64,000 nt of DNA from Treponema sp. Lineage in GTDB: Bacteria; Spirochaetota; Spirochaetia; Treponematales; Treponemataceae. The DNA lies in the NCBI GenBank assembly GCA_017484285.1, contig JAFUTH010000024.1:1-64000 (forward strand), read 5' to 3'. The notes beneath the pieces were generated by a model, which saw nothing but the letters and a program-made list of their open reading frames with translations, ran no database searches and had not been told where the DNA came from. Below, in pieces: positions 25,643 through 34,921 of this stretch. The position numbers and the translations under genes were made by a program. Numbering within the stretch: the stretch's first letter is position 1; each line of letters starts with the position of its first letter.

Positions 25643-26245
25643 TTAAAACGTAAACGTCCGCCTCTGAATGGGGCTCATGCCGATTTCGCGGCAGACGGCA
25701 ATGTGCGCGGCAGTCGGGTAGCCCTTGTGCTTGGCGTAGCCGTACTCGGGGTAGAGTTTATCGAACTCGACCATCATTTTGTCGCGCTCCACTTTCGCGA
25801 TAATGCTCGCCGCCATGACTTCGGGATACTTTCCGTCGGCCTTTGGCTCACAACGGCACGCACACGGAATCTGCGGGCACGTCGTTCCATCGGTGATGGC
25901 TGAAATGCATGCGTCCAAATCTGTTTGGGGAAGCGCGATTCCTTGTGAGGAAAGCCAGTCAGGGAGCTTTGCTCTCATCATCTCGTAGGCAATCTGCATG
26001 GCGTACATGCTCGCGCGGAGAATGTTCATTTGGTCGATTGTCTCGTGGTCAACGACGCCGATTCCCCAGCACGCTTTTTCCATAATCACTTTTTCGGCAG
26101 CGACGCGCTTTTTTTCGGAGAGTTTTTTTGAGTCATTTAAAATCTCAGTCGGAAAATCTTTGGGCAAAATCACGCATCCCGCAGTCACAGGTCCCGCAAG
26201 CGGTCCCCGCCCCGCCTCGTCCAAACCACACACGAACTTACTCAT
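25643..26245 (-). CDS. rnhB: Ribonuclease HII
   Basis: 200 aa. Degrades RNA in RNA-DNA hybrids. Catalytic motifs: GLDEAGRGPLAGPV near the N-terminus (D and E), LNDSKKLS, and ASIIAKVERDKMM with the later YGYAKHKGYPTAAH. Length is normal. The start overlaps the stop of the preceding gene in a TAATG junction. Confidence 0.95.
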   Translation of the reverse strand: MSKFVCGLDEAGRGPLAGPVTAGCVILPKDFPTEILNDSKKLSEKKRVAAEKVIMEKACWGIGVVDHETIDQMNILRASMYAMQIAYEMMRAKLPDWLSSQGIALPQTDLDACISAITDGTTCPQIPCACRCEPKADGKYPEVMAASIIAKVERDKMMVEFDKLYPEYGYAKHKGYPTAAHIAVCREIGMSPIQRRTFTF

Positions 26246-28344
26246 TAAAAACCTTCGGCAGTGTTATTTTTGTCTTCAAGGACGAGCGACGTATCGTCCT
26301 TCCAAATCGGAGAAACGCCCTTTGTCTTTCGGTCAAATTCGCCCTTGTATGTGTTCTCCGAGAGTTTGAGATTTACGCCCGTTGCCTCAACAATGCGCCC
26401 GAGATGGGAAATCACCTTGCAGTCACAGCCGTTCAGCTCAAAGATGCCGCCCGTCACGCTGAAATTGACAGCTGTTTCTGCGAGAGACGCAAAATGACTC
26501 GCTTTGAGCGAAATTTTTGAGTCAACCGCGGAAATTCCGCACGCATAATTGACGCCCTGCGTCGTGAGCCCGGAATTATTGAAATTGATGACGGAAGAAT
26601 GAGCGGTAAAGGCAGTTCCCGAAAAATCAAAGATAGTCAAAAGCTCGCAATCTTCAAAACTGACGACCGAATTCTCAAGCACAAAGAAACGCTCATCAGA
26701 AGCAGAAGTCGGAGCATACTCTTTTGAAAGCACGCAGTTCTGCATCTCAAGGCTCGCACTCCGAATCGTGAGGTATGAATTGGGCGAAAACAAGAATTTT
26801 GCGTCCGAAAGCCCCGTAAACGCGCTGTTTGAAGAAAGCACCGTCTCTCCTTTGGGAAGCGAAACCGTGCCACTTACGAAGAAATGAGCAAATCTGCCCT
26901 CATTGATGACTTTCAGCACCTGATCAAACGAATTGTACGGATGAGAACGGCTTCCATCAGAACCAACAGAAGGAGCATTTCCGTCAATGAAGTAATTGTA
27001 TTCATCGATGATGACCTTGTATTCGGACACAGCGCTGACATTTTCGCTCGCATCTTTTGCGTACGCCGTCACTTTGTAATAGACAGCGGCAGAATCCTTT
27101 CCCGCGGGAAGCGACAATAGCTGAGAGAAATAAGGCTCGTACTCGCTTGCTCCAATCGATTCAAACAGTTGTTGCGGCTCAAGATAGGACTTTGAGTCGA
27201 CCCGGAGCGGACCAGTGAGCGAATAATACACGATGGCATTTTTTTCTGCCTCAATGCGGAGCGTCACGTCATGGCGCGCATAGAAGCCCTCTTCGCTCGT
27301 CTTGAACACAGGCGGGAGCGGCGGTTGTTTGTCGATAAGATACGGAGATGAAACCGTTCCCTGGTACACGCCATCACAATAGAAGGCAAAGACCGCCGTG
27401 CCCTGAACGCAGTCACCGTCAAACGTATCGAACGTGAGCGTCGTGAAGATGCCAGAATTTTCATGAGCCTCACCAGGCGCACCACTCGTCACGATACCCA
27501 TGCGATAGCGCAAATCACCGTCGATTGAAAACGCGACCGATTTTCCTTGTCTTTCGACGACGAGATTCGGCTTGGGCGCGAGCACAAACGACTGAATCGG
27601 ATTTCCTTTTTCGTAGGCAACGCTCTGCCAGTAAACCGTGTGCGATTTTGTGCGGTCAAGTTTTACAGGAAGCTCAGAAGCCGACCAAAGACCGTCATCA
27701 ATGCACCAAATCAGATTTTTGCCAGTAAAACGGAAGGTCTCCCAATTCTCGATTTCAAAGGGAACGGAAAATTTCGCGAAAACTCCCGCTTCCCCGCTTG
27801 AGAGGTAGATGACGAAACGCCAATTCTGAGCTCCGTTCGAAACCGTACACGGAATGTATCGGGAAAGCTTGTTGTCAGCGGAAACAGAAAGCGCCGCGCC
27901 CTGCAAGATAGGCTTTTCGCCGTCACCGATTTTGAAAGAAAGCGTTTTTGGGATATACACCACATTGTCAGCCGCGCATAAAAGCACGCTTTCGCTGACA
28001 ATCGAGTCGATGAATTTTTTTTCAAGCGTACCTTCCGCAAACGGATTGCCGTCATCTTTGACCGTATAGTTCACCTCATACTGCTCTTTTTTGTCTCCGT
28101 CAACGACAACGATACGAAGCGAAACATCCCCCGACGCATCGATGAGAACCGGTCCGTCATAGGCAAAGCCCGACGTGAGCGGATTGGTATGCGCATAGGA
28201 ATAAAAAGCCTCCACGCCATCGCTCACATCAAGGATGAGGCTCTGCTTGTTCGCGAACGTTCCCTCAACAGGAGAGATGACGCGCTCAGAAAAAGCGAGC
28301 GATACAGAGACAAACGCAAAAAAGAGGAAGAACAGGCGGCGCAT
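26245..28344 (-). CDS. Large exported protein with chitobiase-C-like and parallel beta-helix-like regions
   Basis: 699 aa with a signal peptide (about 1-18). Around residues 340-450 there is a CHB_HEX_C-like region (PPVFKTSEEGFYARHDVTLRIEAE, IVYYSL). It is followed by DGNAPSVGSDGSRSHPYNSF and repeated short beta segments to the C-terminus, typical of a right-handed beta-helix. No catalytic residues can be named. It is probably a periplasmic or surface protein. It ends in a TAATG overlap with rnhB and starts 3 bp after the phosphoribosyltransferase. Confidence 0.65.
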   Translation of the reverse strand: MRRLFFLFFAFVSVSLAFSERVISPVEGTFANKQSLILDVSDGVEAFYSYAHTNPLTSGFAYDGPVLIDASGDVSLRIVVVDGDKKEQYEVNYTVKDDGNPFAEGTLEKKFIDSIVSESVLLCAADNVVYIPKTLSFKIGDGEKPILQGAALSVSADNKLSRYIPCTVSNGAQNWRFVIYLSSGEAGVFAKFSVPFEIENWETFRFTGKNLIWCIDDGLWSASELPVKLDRTKSHTVYWQSVAYEKGNPIQSFVLAPKPNLVVERQGKSVAFSIDGDLRYRMGIVTSGAPGEAHENSGIFTTLTFDTFDGDCVQGTAVFAFYCDGVYQGTVSSPYLIDKQPPLPPVFKTSEEGFYARHDVTLRIEAEKNAIVYYSLTGPLRVDSKSYLEPQQLFESIGASEYEPYFSQLLSLPAGKDSAAVYYKVTAYAKDASENVSAVSEYKVIIDEYNYFIDGNAPSVGSDGSRSHPYNSFDQVLKVINEGRFAHFFVSGTVSLPKGETVLSSNSAFTGLSDAKFLFSPNSYLTIRSASLEMQNCVLSKEYAPTSASDERFFVLENSVVSFEDCELLTIFDFSGTAFTAHSSVINFNNSGLTTQGVNYACGISAVDSKISLKASHFASLAETAVNFSVTGGIFELNGCDCKVISHLGRIVEATGVNLKLSENTYKGEFDRKTKGVSPIWKDDTSLVLEDKNNTAEGF

Positions 28345-28347
28345 GTA

Positions 28348-28944
28348 TTACAGGAATTCTCCGAGCACAGAACGCAGCTCTTCGTCCTGCTTGTAGTAGT
28401 TTTCTTCGAGCTCTTCTTTTGTGAGACCGACCAGCTCGTGGCTGCAATAGTGAATCCAGCGGTCGTCTGCGGGCGAATTGATGTCGAATTTGCGGCACCA
28501 GTAGTCGGGCTTTATGGGAAGCGTTTCCTTGCAGGTGAAATTTTTGTAGTCATGCACGACGACCTTAATGTCCTCGCGGGGAACACCCTTTTCCAAAAGC
28601 ACCTGCACGAGGTAGTTGAGCGTGCGCCCAGAATCGTAAATGTCGTCAACGAGAAGAATTTTGTCGCCTTGACGGAGATAGTCGGGGGAATACGTCCAGC
28701 CGTCGATGCGGATTGCGTCGTGAGAGTGAACATCGGTGTACGAGCGCGCGACAACGGCGGCATACAGCACGGGCTTTTTATTTTTGAGGGCGAGCTTGAA
28801 ATATTCGCTGATGACATTCGCCATGTACGCGCCGCCGCGAAGCGATGTGTAGATGATGTCTGGAATGAAGCCATCGTGGTAGATTTTTGAAGCAAGTTTG
28901 AGCGCATCATTGCGCACGGTTTCATATGGGAGAAATTCTTTCAT
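28348..28944 (-). CDS. Phosphoribosyltransferase (hypoxanthine/xanthine type)
   Basis: 198 aa. PRPP-binding loop ILLVDDIYDSGRTLNYLV near residue 110 and an N-terminal SLRGGAYMAN flap region identify a purine-type phosphoribosyltransferase. The exact base (hypoxanthine, guanine or xanthine) cannot be fixed. A good promoter lies so close that transcription should start at the ATG. Confidence 0.8.
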   Translation of the reverse strand: MKEFLPYETVRNDALKLASKIYHDGFIPDIIYTSLRGGAYMANVISEYFKLALKNKKPVLYAAVVARSYTDVHSHDAIRIDGWTYSPDYLRQGDKILLVDDIYDSGRTLNYLVQVLLEKGVPREDIKVVVHDYKNFTCKETLPIKPDYWCRKFDINSPADDRWIHYCSHELVGLTKEELEENYYKQDEELRSVLGEFL

Positions 28945-28950
28945 AATCCT

Positions 28951-28979
28951 ATACTACATCACCGTAGGTGAATTTTCAA
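28951..28979 (-). promoter_or_regulatory. Promoter of the phosphoribosyltransferase gene, leaderless type
   Basis: Minus strand TTGAAA (28974-28979), 17 bp, TAGTAT (28951-28956), then 6 nt to the ATG. Confidence 0.55.
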
Positions 28980-28980
28980 C

Positions 28981-29009
28981 TTGCCATTTCATTCTTTTCT
29001 TACTAAATT
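28981..29009 (+). promoter_or_regulatory. Promoter of the kinase-like membrane protein gene, leaderless type
   Basis: TTGCCA (28981-28986), 17 bp, TAAATT (29004-29009), then 6 nt to the ATG at 29016. No Shine-Dalgarno sequence. Back-to-back with the promoter on the other strand. Confidence 0.55.
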
Positions 29010-29015
29010 TACGCC

Positions 29016-30794
29016 ATGAATATCGTACAAATCACGGCGGATTCGCTCACGCTGTCTTCGGGGCTCTCACAGGACTCATTCGCAAAAACGCACCTCATCG
29101 ACATGCTCGCAAAAAAGAGCCTGCTCGTTCATATCAAAAACGACTCGGCTACTTCTGAGGACTATTCTTTTACGGGAACAAAAACGGGCGAAGACGGAAT
29201 CACGCTTTTTGACGGAAAACCGATACACGGAAAAACGCTTTCTGACACGCTCGCCCTTCCCGCACAGGAGCGAACGGAAGATGATATATTCGCGCTCGCC
29301 TCTTTTTCTCGCGCGGTCGATTTTCTTTTAAAGCAAGAAGAGCCGATTGCTTCCGTGGGCGCGGGCGGAATCATTGCGCAGGCGAACAAAGCGGCAGGAA
29401 CGGCGGACATTTTGTTTTTGAACGCGGAAATTTTTGAAATCTGTGCGCAAAACCACAAAGAACACTACGCCGACTTACAGGGAAAATATCTGTACAAAGG
29501 CTTGGATAATCGCTCATCTCTTGCGTTTACGCGGGCGGTTGTGGCATATACGGCGCTCACGGCGCATTTTCCCTTTGAAAACAGCGACACCACAAAGCGT
29601 CAGGAAGACATTTTTGACTCGAATTTCATTCCGCTTGAACTCTGGGATTCTTCTATCGAAAAACACCTTGCCGAAAGCATTCACGCTGCGCTCAGACTCA
29701 CGCAAAAGCAAGAAATTCTTGCCGGCAAGCGAACGATTTCAGACGCAAAATCAGAGCAACGGCGAAAGCACCTGCTTGAGCAGGCGCAGGAATTCGACTC
29801 ACGTGTTTTTGAGAAAGAAATTGCACGCATTTCTCACAGAAAAACGGATGAAGACTCCGAAGAATCGGCACTTCTCGCAGAAAGACGGGCAGAATTCCTC
29901 AAAAAGACAGCGCGTGTTCTTGCCATAAAGCGATGTATCAGGCGAAACAAAAACCGTCTTCTCGCCGCAGCTACCGCTGTGTTCGTCATCGGCTGGTTTG
30001 TCTCGGGCGTTCTGCGCTCAAACGCACAGCTCGTTACGACATTAGGCTTAACCTCAACAGAGACAACCGCAGTCATGTACACGATGATTCACCGGGCGGA
30101 CGTTCCCAACCTGCAAGAAATCGTCACAGGCAAAGACACAAGGGACATACTCGTGCGGATGAGCAGCATGTATGTCAGCGCAAAGCAGCGTCTCGGCACA
30201 AGCCCCGACAATGGTACACGCGCGCCTGCGGAATGGTTTTTCTATAAAAAATCAGCAAAGAACTGGATGTTCGGCATCTCGCATCTGACGATAGACGGCG
30301 TTCCCTTCGCGGCGGAGAATTCCTATCACATCAGAAAAGAGCGGCCATCTCCACTCAGCGAAGAAAATGGACACCTGCTCCAAAAAGACGAGGAAATCAC
30401 GCATACAGCGACGTATTACCTTATCCGACAGCAAGAGGCGCGCTTCGCCATCGACAAAATGACCGATGTTGTAACGTTGCGCTGGAATGGAACACAGTGG
30501 CGCGTCATCAAAATCGATGGAAAAGCGAAGTCAGAAAGCGTCAAAGCGAAAGACTTCATCGAAGAATACCACGCGCTCCTCGGCGATACGTTCGAAGCAC
30601 TTGAAGAAACACAGGCGCCGGAATCAGAGACGATAGCCCCCAGCGAAAGTCCTTCAAAAATCAGAGAAGCGGTCAACACACTCCGTGAAAAATACGACTG
30701 GATTCCGACCGAAGAGGATATGCGAACTTCGGCACGCTTTCTAAAAGAAACATACGGCAGCGTTGAGGCAGAAAAGTTCCTCAATTCAAAATGA
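29016..30794 (+). CDS. Membrane protein with degenerate Ser/Thr-kinase-like N-terminal half
   Basis: 592 aa. A cytoplasmic part (1-312) precedes one membrane segment (about 315-335, LLAAATAVFVIGWFVSGVL) and an extracytoplasmic part with an acidic Pro-rich stretch near 540. Residues about 155-190 (GLDNRSSLAFTRAVVAYTALTAHFPFE) resemble the kinase C-lobe pattern in which a D-x-RSDLY motif leads to LTG-x-xPF. The ATP lysine, HRD and DFG motifs are not recognisable. The kinase-membrane-sensor layout recalls PknB-type receptors, so a pseudokinase is a hypothesis. A charged coiled coil lies before the membrane segment. Leaderless transcript predicted. Confidence 0.6.
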   Translation: MNIVQITADSLTLSSGLSQDSFAKTHLIDMLAKKSLLVHIKNDSATSEDYSFTGTKTGEDGITLFDGKPIHGKTLSDTLALPAQERTEDDIFALASFSRAVDFLLKQEEPIASVGAGGIIAQANKAAGTADILFLNAEIFEICAQNHKEHYADLQGKYLYKGLDNRSSLAFTRAVVAYTALTAHFPFENSDTTKRQEDIFDSNFIPLELWDSSIEKHLAESIHAALRLTQKQEILAGKRTISDAKSEQRRKHLLEQAQEFDSRVFEKEIARISHRKTDEDSEESALLAERRAEFLKKTARVLAIKRCIRRNKNRLLAAATAVFVIGWFVSGVLRSNAQLVTTLGLTSTETTAVMYTMIHRADVPNLQEIVTGKDTRDILVRMSSMYVSAKQRLGTSPDNGTRAPAEWFFYKKSAKNWMFGISHLTIDGVPFAAENSYHIRKERPSPLSEENGHLLQKDEEITHTATYYLIRQQEARFAIDKMTDVVTLRWNGTQWRVIKIDGKAKSESVKAKDFIEEYHALLGDTFEALEETQAPESETIAPSESPSKIREAVNTLREKYDWIPTEEDMRTSARFLKETYGSVEAEKFLNSK

Positions 30795-30816
30795 CAAAAT
30801 TTCATTTTTTGTCATA
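30790..30816 (+). terminator. Weak hairpin after the kinase-like gene
   Basis: ATGACAAAA and TTTTGTCAT form an imperfect A/T-rich stem around a short loop. A modest intrinsic terminator is possible. Confidence 0.35.
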
Positions 30817-30845
30817 TTGACATTTTCACGCGAGACAGATACACT
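30817..30845 (+). promoter_or_regulatory. Promoter of the carboxyltransferase gene
   Basis: TTGACA (30817-30822), 17 bp, TACACT (30840-30845). Leader about 32 nt, with an AGGAG site before the ATG. Confidence 0.75.
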
Positions 30846-30883
30846 TTTTCTCACATTCAGATTGATTTTTATAGGAGAAAATC

Positions 30884-32398
30884 ATGGCTTTTGAATACAA
30901 TCTTGAAAAGCAGCACGCGAAAGGAAAACTTCACGCAATCGAGCGAATCAACGCGCTTGTTGACAAAAACAGCTTCATGGAAATTTACGCCGACGCACGC
31001 CATCAGTGCACGAACTTCGGCATGGACAAAAAAGAAATCCCCTATGACGGCGTAATCACCGGCTTCGGCACAATCAACGGTCGCAAAGTCGCAATCTACT
31101 CTCAGGACTTCACCGTTCAGGGCGGCTCACTCGGAAAAGTGCACGGTCAGAAAATCGCTGAAATCATCGCAAAGGCTATCGAATACAAATGCCCAGTTAT
31201 CGGCGTGAATGATTCGGGCGGCGCGCGCATTCAGGAAGGCGTTGACGCGCTCTGCGGATACGGTGAAATCTTCAAGCAGAATGTGCGCGCTTCGGGCGTC
31301 ATTCCGCAGATTTCCGTAATCGTAGGTCCGTGTGCGGGCGGTGCGGTCTATTCTCCAGGCCTCACCGACTTCATCTTCACGGTCGATAAAATCTCCGAAA
31401 TGTACATCACAGGTCCGAAAGTCGTCAAACAGGTCATGTTCATGGACATTTCTTCTGAGGACTTGGGCGGAGCGGCAATTCACGCGCAAAAATCAGGCGT
31501 AGCGCACTTGCGCGCCCAGAACGAAAAAGAGTGCTTCGAAAAAGTCAAGGAATTGCTCGACTACATACCGCACTACTACGGCGACAAAACGCCATTTGAA
31601 GAAAAAATCGAGAAGTCGGGTCTTTTTGCAAAGAAAGAATTCTCGTTCAGCTCAAAGAAACTCAAAGAGATTCAGAGCGTTCTTCCCGAATCGAGCACAA
31701 AGGGCTACGACATCAAGAATGTGATTGAAAATGTGATTGATGACAACTCATTCTTTGAAATCATGCCTGAGTTCGCAGGCAACGCGGTCACAGGCTTTGG
31801 AAAAATCGAAGGAAAGACGGTCGGCATCGTGGGAAACAACCCGGGATTCTTCGGCGGTGTTTTGAACTGCGACGCTTCCGACAAAATTTCTCGCTTTGTG
31901 CGCTACTGTGACTGCTACGACATTCCGCTTTTAACCTTCGTTGATGTTCCGGGCTTTATCCCAGGTCCGCAGGAAGAGCAGAAAGGCATTATCCGACACG
32001 GTGCAAAATTGCTCTACGCATACAGCGAGGCAAGCGTTCCCAAAGTCACTGTCATCACGCGAAAAGCATACGGCGGCGCATACATTGCGATGTGCTCAAA
32101 GCACTTGGGAGCCGATTTCGTGTACGCATGGCCAAAGGCAGAAATCGCCGTTATGGGTGCGGAAGGCGCAATCGGAATCTTGTACGCAAAAGAAGCAGAC
32201 CCGAATGTAAAGGCTCAGAAAGGTCAGGAATACCGAGAGACGTTCATGACTCCGACAATCGCAGCCCAACGCGACTACATTTCGGCAGTCATCAATCCAG
32301 AAGAAACCCGCGAGCGTGTTGTTCAGAGCTTCAAGTTCCTTGAGGGAAAAACTGCAAGCGATGTCGTCGCAAAGAAGCACGGAAACATTCCGCTGTAA
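30884..32398 (+). CDS. Acyl-CoA carboxylase beta / methylmalonyl-CoA decarboxylase alpha-type carboxyltransferase
   Basis: 504 aa. Two crotonase-fold carboxyltransferase halves: NDSGGARIQEGVDALCGYGEIF and GPCAGGAVYSPGLTDF in the first, NNPGFFGGVLNCDASDKISRF and ITRKAYGGAYIAM in the second. It transfers carboxyl groups between biotin and an acyl-CoA (propionyl- or methylmalonyl-CoA most likely). No biotin carrier, biotin carboxylase or sodium-pump subunit is adjacent, so direction and partners are unknown. It is a single-gene unit with a strong promoter and terminator. Confidence 0.9.
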   Translation: MAFEYNLEKQHAKGKLHAIERINALVDKNSFMEIYADARHQCTNFGMDKKEIPYDGVITGFGTINGRKVAIYSQDFTVQGGSLGKVHGQKIAEIIAKAIEYKCPVIGVNDSGGARIQEGVDALCGYGEIFKQNVRASGVIPQISVIVGPCAGGAVYSPGLTDFIFTVDKISEMYITGPKVVKQVMFMDISSEDLGGAAIHAQKSGVAHLRAQNEKECFEKVKELLDYIPHYYGDKTPFEEKIEKSGLFAKKEFSFSSKKLKEIQSVLPESSTKGYDIKNVIENVIDDNSFFEIMPEFAGNAVTGFGKIEGKTVGIVGNNPGFFGGVLNCDASDKISRFVRYCDCYDIPLLTFVDVPGFIPGPQEEQKGIIRHGAKLLYAYSEASVPKVTVITRKAYGGAYIAMCSKHLGADFVYAWPKAEIAVMGAEGAIGILYAKEADPNVKAQKGQEYRETFMTPTIAAQRDYISAVINPEETRERVVQSFKFLEGKTASDVVAKKHGNIPL

Positions 32399-32444
32399 TA
32401 ATTAGAAATGAGCACTGTGCAATTGTGGCGCATTGCTTAAACAA

Positions 32445-32495
32445 CAAAAAAATCCCGATTTTGCGAGAATATCTCAAAAATCGGGATTTTTTTGT
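32445..32495. terminator. Strong bidirectional terminator
   Basis: A long stem (32450-32467 with 32473-32489) with an AATCCCGATTTT / AAAATCGGGATT core, an A-run on the left and a T-run on the right. It can terminate the plus-strand carboxyltransferase and the minus-strand transporter gene. The remaining gap 32500-32565 holds the copy of the 11-mer found at 22638 and no gene. Confidence 0.85.
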
Positions 32496-32565
32496 TATCT
32501 AGTAAATGTGCCGCATGGATAGGGAGCGACGCTTTAGCCGTCAAAAGTTGTCAAGACACGGGTGT

Positions 32566-33363
32566 CTAATCATCATCGTAGCCCTGCACGCTCTTAAGAT
32601 ATGCGAGGTAGTAACCGCCGCCGACTAAGAACGCACCGCCGACCAAGTTACCGAGCGTAACGGGCAAGAGATTCCAAAGGAAGCCGAGAATCGTGACGTG
32701 TCCCGGGAATCCATAGACATGCTGGGCAAGTATACCGCACGGGATAAAATACATATTTGCGACCGAGTGTTCAAATCCACACACGATGAAGAGGAAAATC
32801 GGAAGGAATAACGCAATGATTCGACCGCTCAACTCTTCCGCCGCCTGACTTGCCCACACAGCGATACAAACAAGCACATTACACAAAATGCCTTTTATAA
32901 AACCATCGATGAACGAAATATCAGCTTTGGCAGTCGCCGTATTGACCGCAGAACGAACCAATTCCCCATTGTACAAAGAAAGCACGTGTCCATAATTCGC
33001 AAGGAGCGCGATAAAAAAGCTTCCGACAAGATTGCCGACATAGACGATTGCAAGATTCTTTACGAAGTCAAGCAAAGAAATCTGCCTGTCGAGGACGGGG
33101 ATAAAAAGCAAACAGTTTCCAGTAAAAAGCTCACCTCCTGCGATAATAACCATCGCAAGACCAATCGGAAAAATAAGGCCGCTCAACGCCCGCCCGAAAG
33201 CAACCGGCACGACCTCACAAGAAATAATTTGGCTTCCCAACGCGCCGAGCGCAATGAAAGCCCCCGCAAAAATCGCGAGGATAAACGTTTTGAAGACAGG
33301 CTGTTCTGTCTTTGTGGAACCCAACAGCGAGTACATTTTGATAATTTCTGAAGGCAAATGCAT
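32566..33363 (-). CDS. Formate/nitrite transporter (FocA/NirC family)
   Basis: 265 aa, six membrane helices. Family signatures GGELFTGN (about residue 75), CGFEHSVANMY with the pore histidine, and NLLPVTLGNLVGGA. These pentameric channels move formate, nitrite or hydrosulfide across the inner membrane; formate is plausible for a fermentative spirochaete, an inference. It reads alone, with no pfl or nitrite gene nearby. Confidence 0.88.
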   Translation of the reverse strand: MHLPSEIIKMYSLLGSTKTEQPVFKTFILAIFAGAFIALGALGSQIISCEVVPVAFGRALSGLIFPIGLAMVIIAGGELFTGNCLLFIPVLDRQISLLDFVKNLAIVYVGNLVGSFFIALLANYGHVLSLYNGELVRSAVNTATAKADISFIDGFIKGILCNVLVCIAVWASQAAEELSGRIIALFLPIFLFIVCGFEHSVANMYFIPCGILAQHVYGFPGHVTILGFLWNLLPVTLGNLVGGAFLVGGGYYLAYLKSVQGYDDD

Positions 33364-33452
33364 GTTCGTTTCCTTATTTCAATGTTGTTTTATGATAACA
33401 AAAACGTACCACATTTGCCCCCACTTTGTCCACAAAATACCGTTTTGCCAGC

Positions 33453-33923
33453 CTAGTCGCCGCTTTCGTCTCCCAAACAAAATCGTCCGTACGGATCACG
33501 CCATATCGATCCATCCGCATAGTGTATGTCGCGGAGATAAAAGTAATCGATTCTAAAGTGCGTCGCCGTCGTATCAAAGCGTGAGGACGGCACAACCACT
33601 CGGATAAGGCACGCTTCATTCGAGCCGACCGATTCACGCACAGATTCGACAATCGCCTCTGAACCAAGCGCAAGCGTATTTCCCTCATCATCATAGAGTA
33701 TAAACGAAACCGTACACGCCTCCACTGGGCGATTCATCAGATTCTCGAACAAAAAATGCACGACGAGCACATCATCTTCGGCTTCAGGTGTATGGATAAT
33801 GTCGAGCGAGGTAATCTCATACGGGCAGTCAAAAAACGAAAACGAAGCACAGCCACACAAGAAAATCGCACAGAGAAAAAAACGTACACACTGCGCGCGC
33901 ACATAGGTTTTATCAAAATCCAT
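33453..33923 (-). CDS. Putative small lipoprotein
   Basis: 156 aa. An N-terminal hydrophobic segment ends in FLCGC, a plausible lipobox (Cys about residue 25). The mature part is a beta-rich domain with no family I recognise (YEITSLDIIHTPEAEDDVLVV and later strands). It overlaps the end of the preceding gene by 11 bp, so it is probably translationally coupled to it and shares its upstream motif. Confidence 0.6.
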   Translation of the reverse strand: MDFDKTYVRAQCVRFFLCAIFLCGCASFSFFDCPYEITSLDIIHTPEAEDDVLVVHFLFENLMNRPVEACTVSFILYDDEGNTLALGSEAIVESVRESVGSNEACLIRVVVPSSRFDTTATHFRIDYFYLRDIHYADGSIWRDPYGRFCLGDESGD

Positions 33924-34824
33924 ATGCGTTCTCCTGTCCTTTTTTTACATCAATAAGCGCAAGCGGATATGTCGCAGATGAAATCGGAAACGCAGGTTTT
34001 CTTTTTTTCAGTTCGGATGAAGCGGCATAAGCTGGCAGAAAAAGATATGCGAATTGCGCAACTGTCAGGAGTACAGAATGTTCTTCTTGTTCTGACTCCG
34101 TAGTTCCAGTAAATGAGAGCGAAATTGTGCACACATCGTCATGTACGCAAACGGAGACATGCTCTTCACGCAAACACAAATCCGTTGCAAGTTCGGCACA
34201 CACTTTAAGCACGGAATACAATACGGTAGGACGAACCGATACAGAAAAGGCGGCTTCATCAGCATTTGTTTTTTCAGCGAACAGGTGCGGAGTAAAAACC
34301 GTGAGCCGTTCCGCAAACTGCCGGAGCATTCTTTTTCCATCACAACGTGGCGCGCCGACCATATGAAACATCCCTGAGCTATCTCGGTTCTGTCGTTTCT
34401 GCGGATAAAATACGTTTTTTCCAAGCGGAATAGCAAGTGAAAAGACAGGCACTGAATCCCGAAAACACACACGGGTAAACTGTGCATTCACCACATCTTC
34501 GCACCGGCAGCCATAGACAACAAGGCAGCACTCGTCTGAATTGCCGTCAAATGAAAACGACGCAATTTTTCCTCCGTGCAGGCAGACTGTGGAAAAAATC
34601 CGCGCTACTACTGATACCGAAGCGATGAGACTCGCAGAAGCCGTGTTTACCTCAGCGACATTTTGCGATGCACGAGCAAGCGCATGAGGCTCTGACAGAA
34701 CAAAAAATGTCACAGGAATCAAGATGACCGCTACCACGATTTCAGCGACGAAGATTACGGCGAACAGAAAATACAATTTTTCTGCAATGTTCCGCACGCG
34801 CGCGATGAATAAAGAATTTTTCAT
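33913..34824 (-). CDS. Single-pass membrane protein of unknown function
   Basis: 303 aa. One N-terminal membrane segment (about 17-43) precedes a long extracytoplasmic part unusually rich in cysteine for an exported protein. No family recognised. AAGGAG ribosome site. Its upstream region carries a motif almost identical to those before ssb (41404) and the lamin-tail-like gene (45681), which suggests co-regulation. The downstream lipoprotein gene overlaps it by 11 bp. Confidence 0.6.
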   Translation of the reverse strand: MKNSLFIARVRNIAEKLYFLFAVIFVAEIVVAVILIPVTFFVLSEPHALARASQNVAEVNTASASLIASVSVVARIFSTVCLHGGKIASFSFDGNSDECCLVVYGCRCEDVVNAQFTRVCFRDSVPVFSLAIPLGKNVFYPQKRQNRDSSGMFHMVGAPRCDGKRMLRQFAERLTVFTPHLFAEKTNADEAAFSVSVRPTVLYSVLKVCAELATDLCLREEHVSVCVHDDVCTISLSFTGTTESEQEEHSVLLTVAQFAYLFLPAYAASSELKKRKPAFPISSATYPLALIDVKKGQENAYGF

Positions 34825-34847
34825 TTTTGTCTCCTTTTTTACAGTCT

Positions 34848-34884
34848 TGCTTATTTATTTGCGAAAATCGTTTGTTTTTGACAG
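34848..34884 (-). promoter_or_regulatory. Shared upstream motif, copy C
   Basis: On the minus strand CTGTCAAAAAC leads through a T-rich stretch to CAAATAAATAAGC. It matches the copy at 45681-45717 at 31 of 37 positions without gaps, and the 25-nt core also occurs at 41405-41429. It ends 24 nt before the ATG. Confidence 0.6.
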
Positions 34885-34921
34885 TAAAAATGCAAAAAAA
34901 TCAAAAAAAACTATAAAAAAG

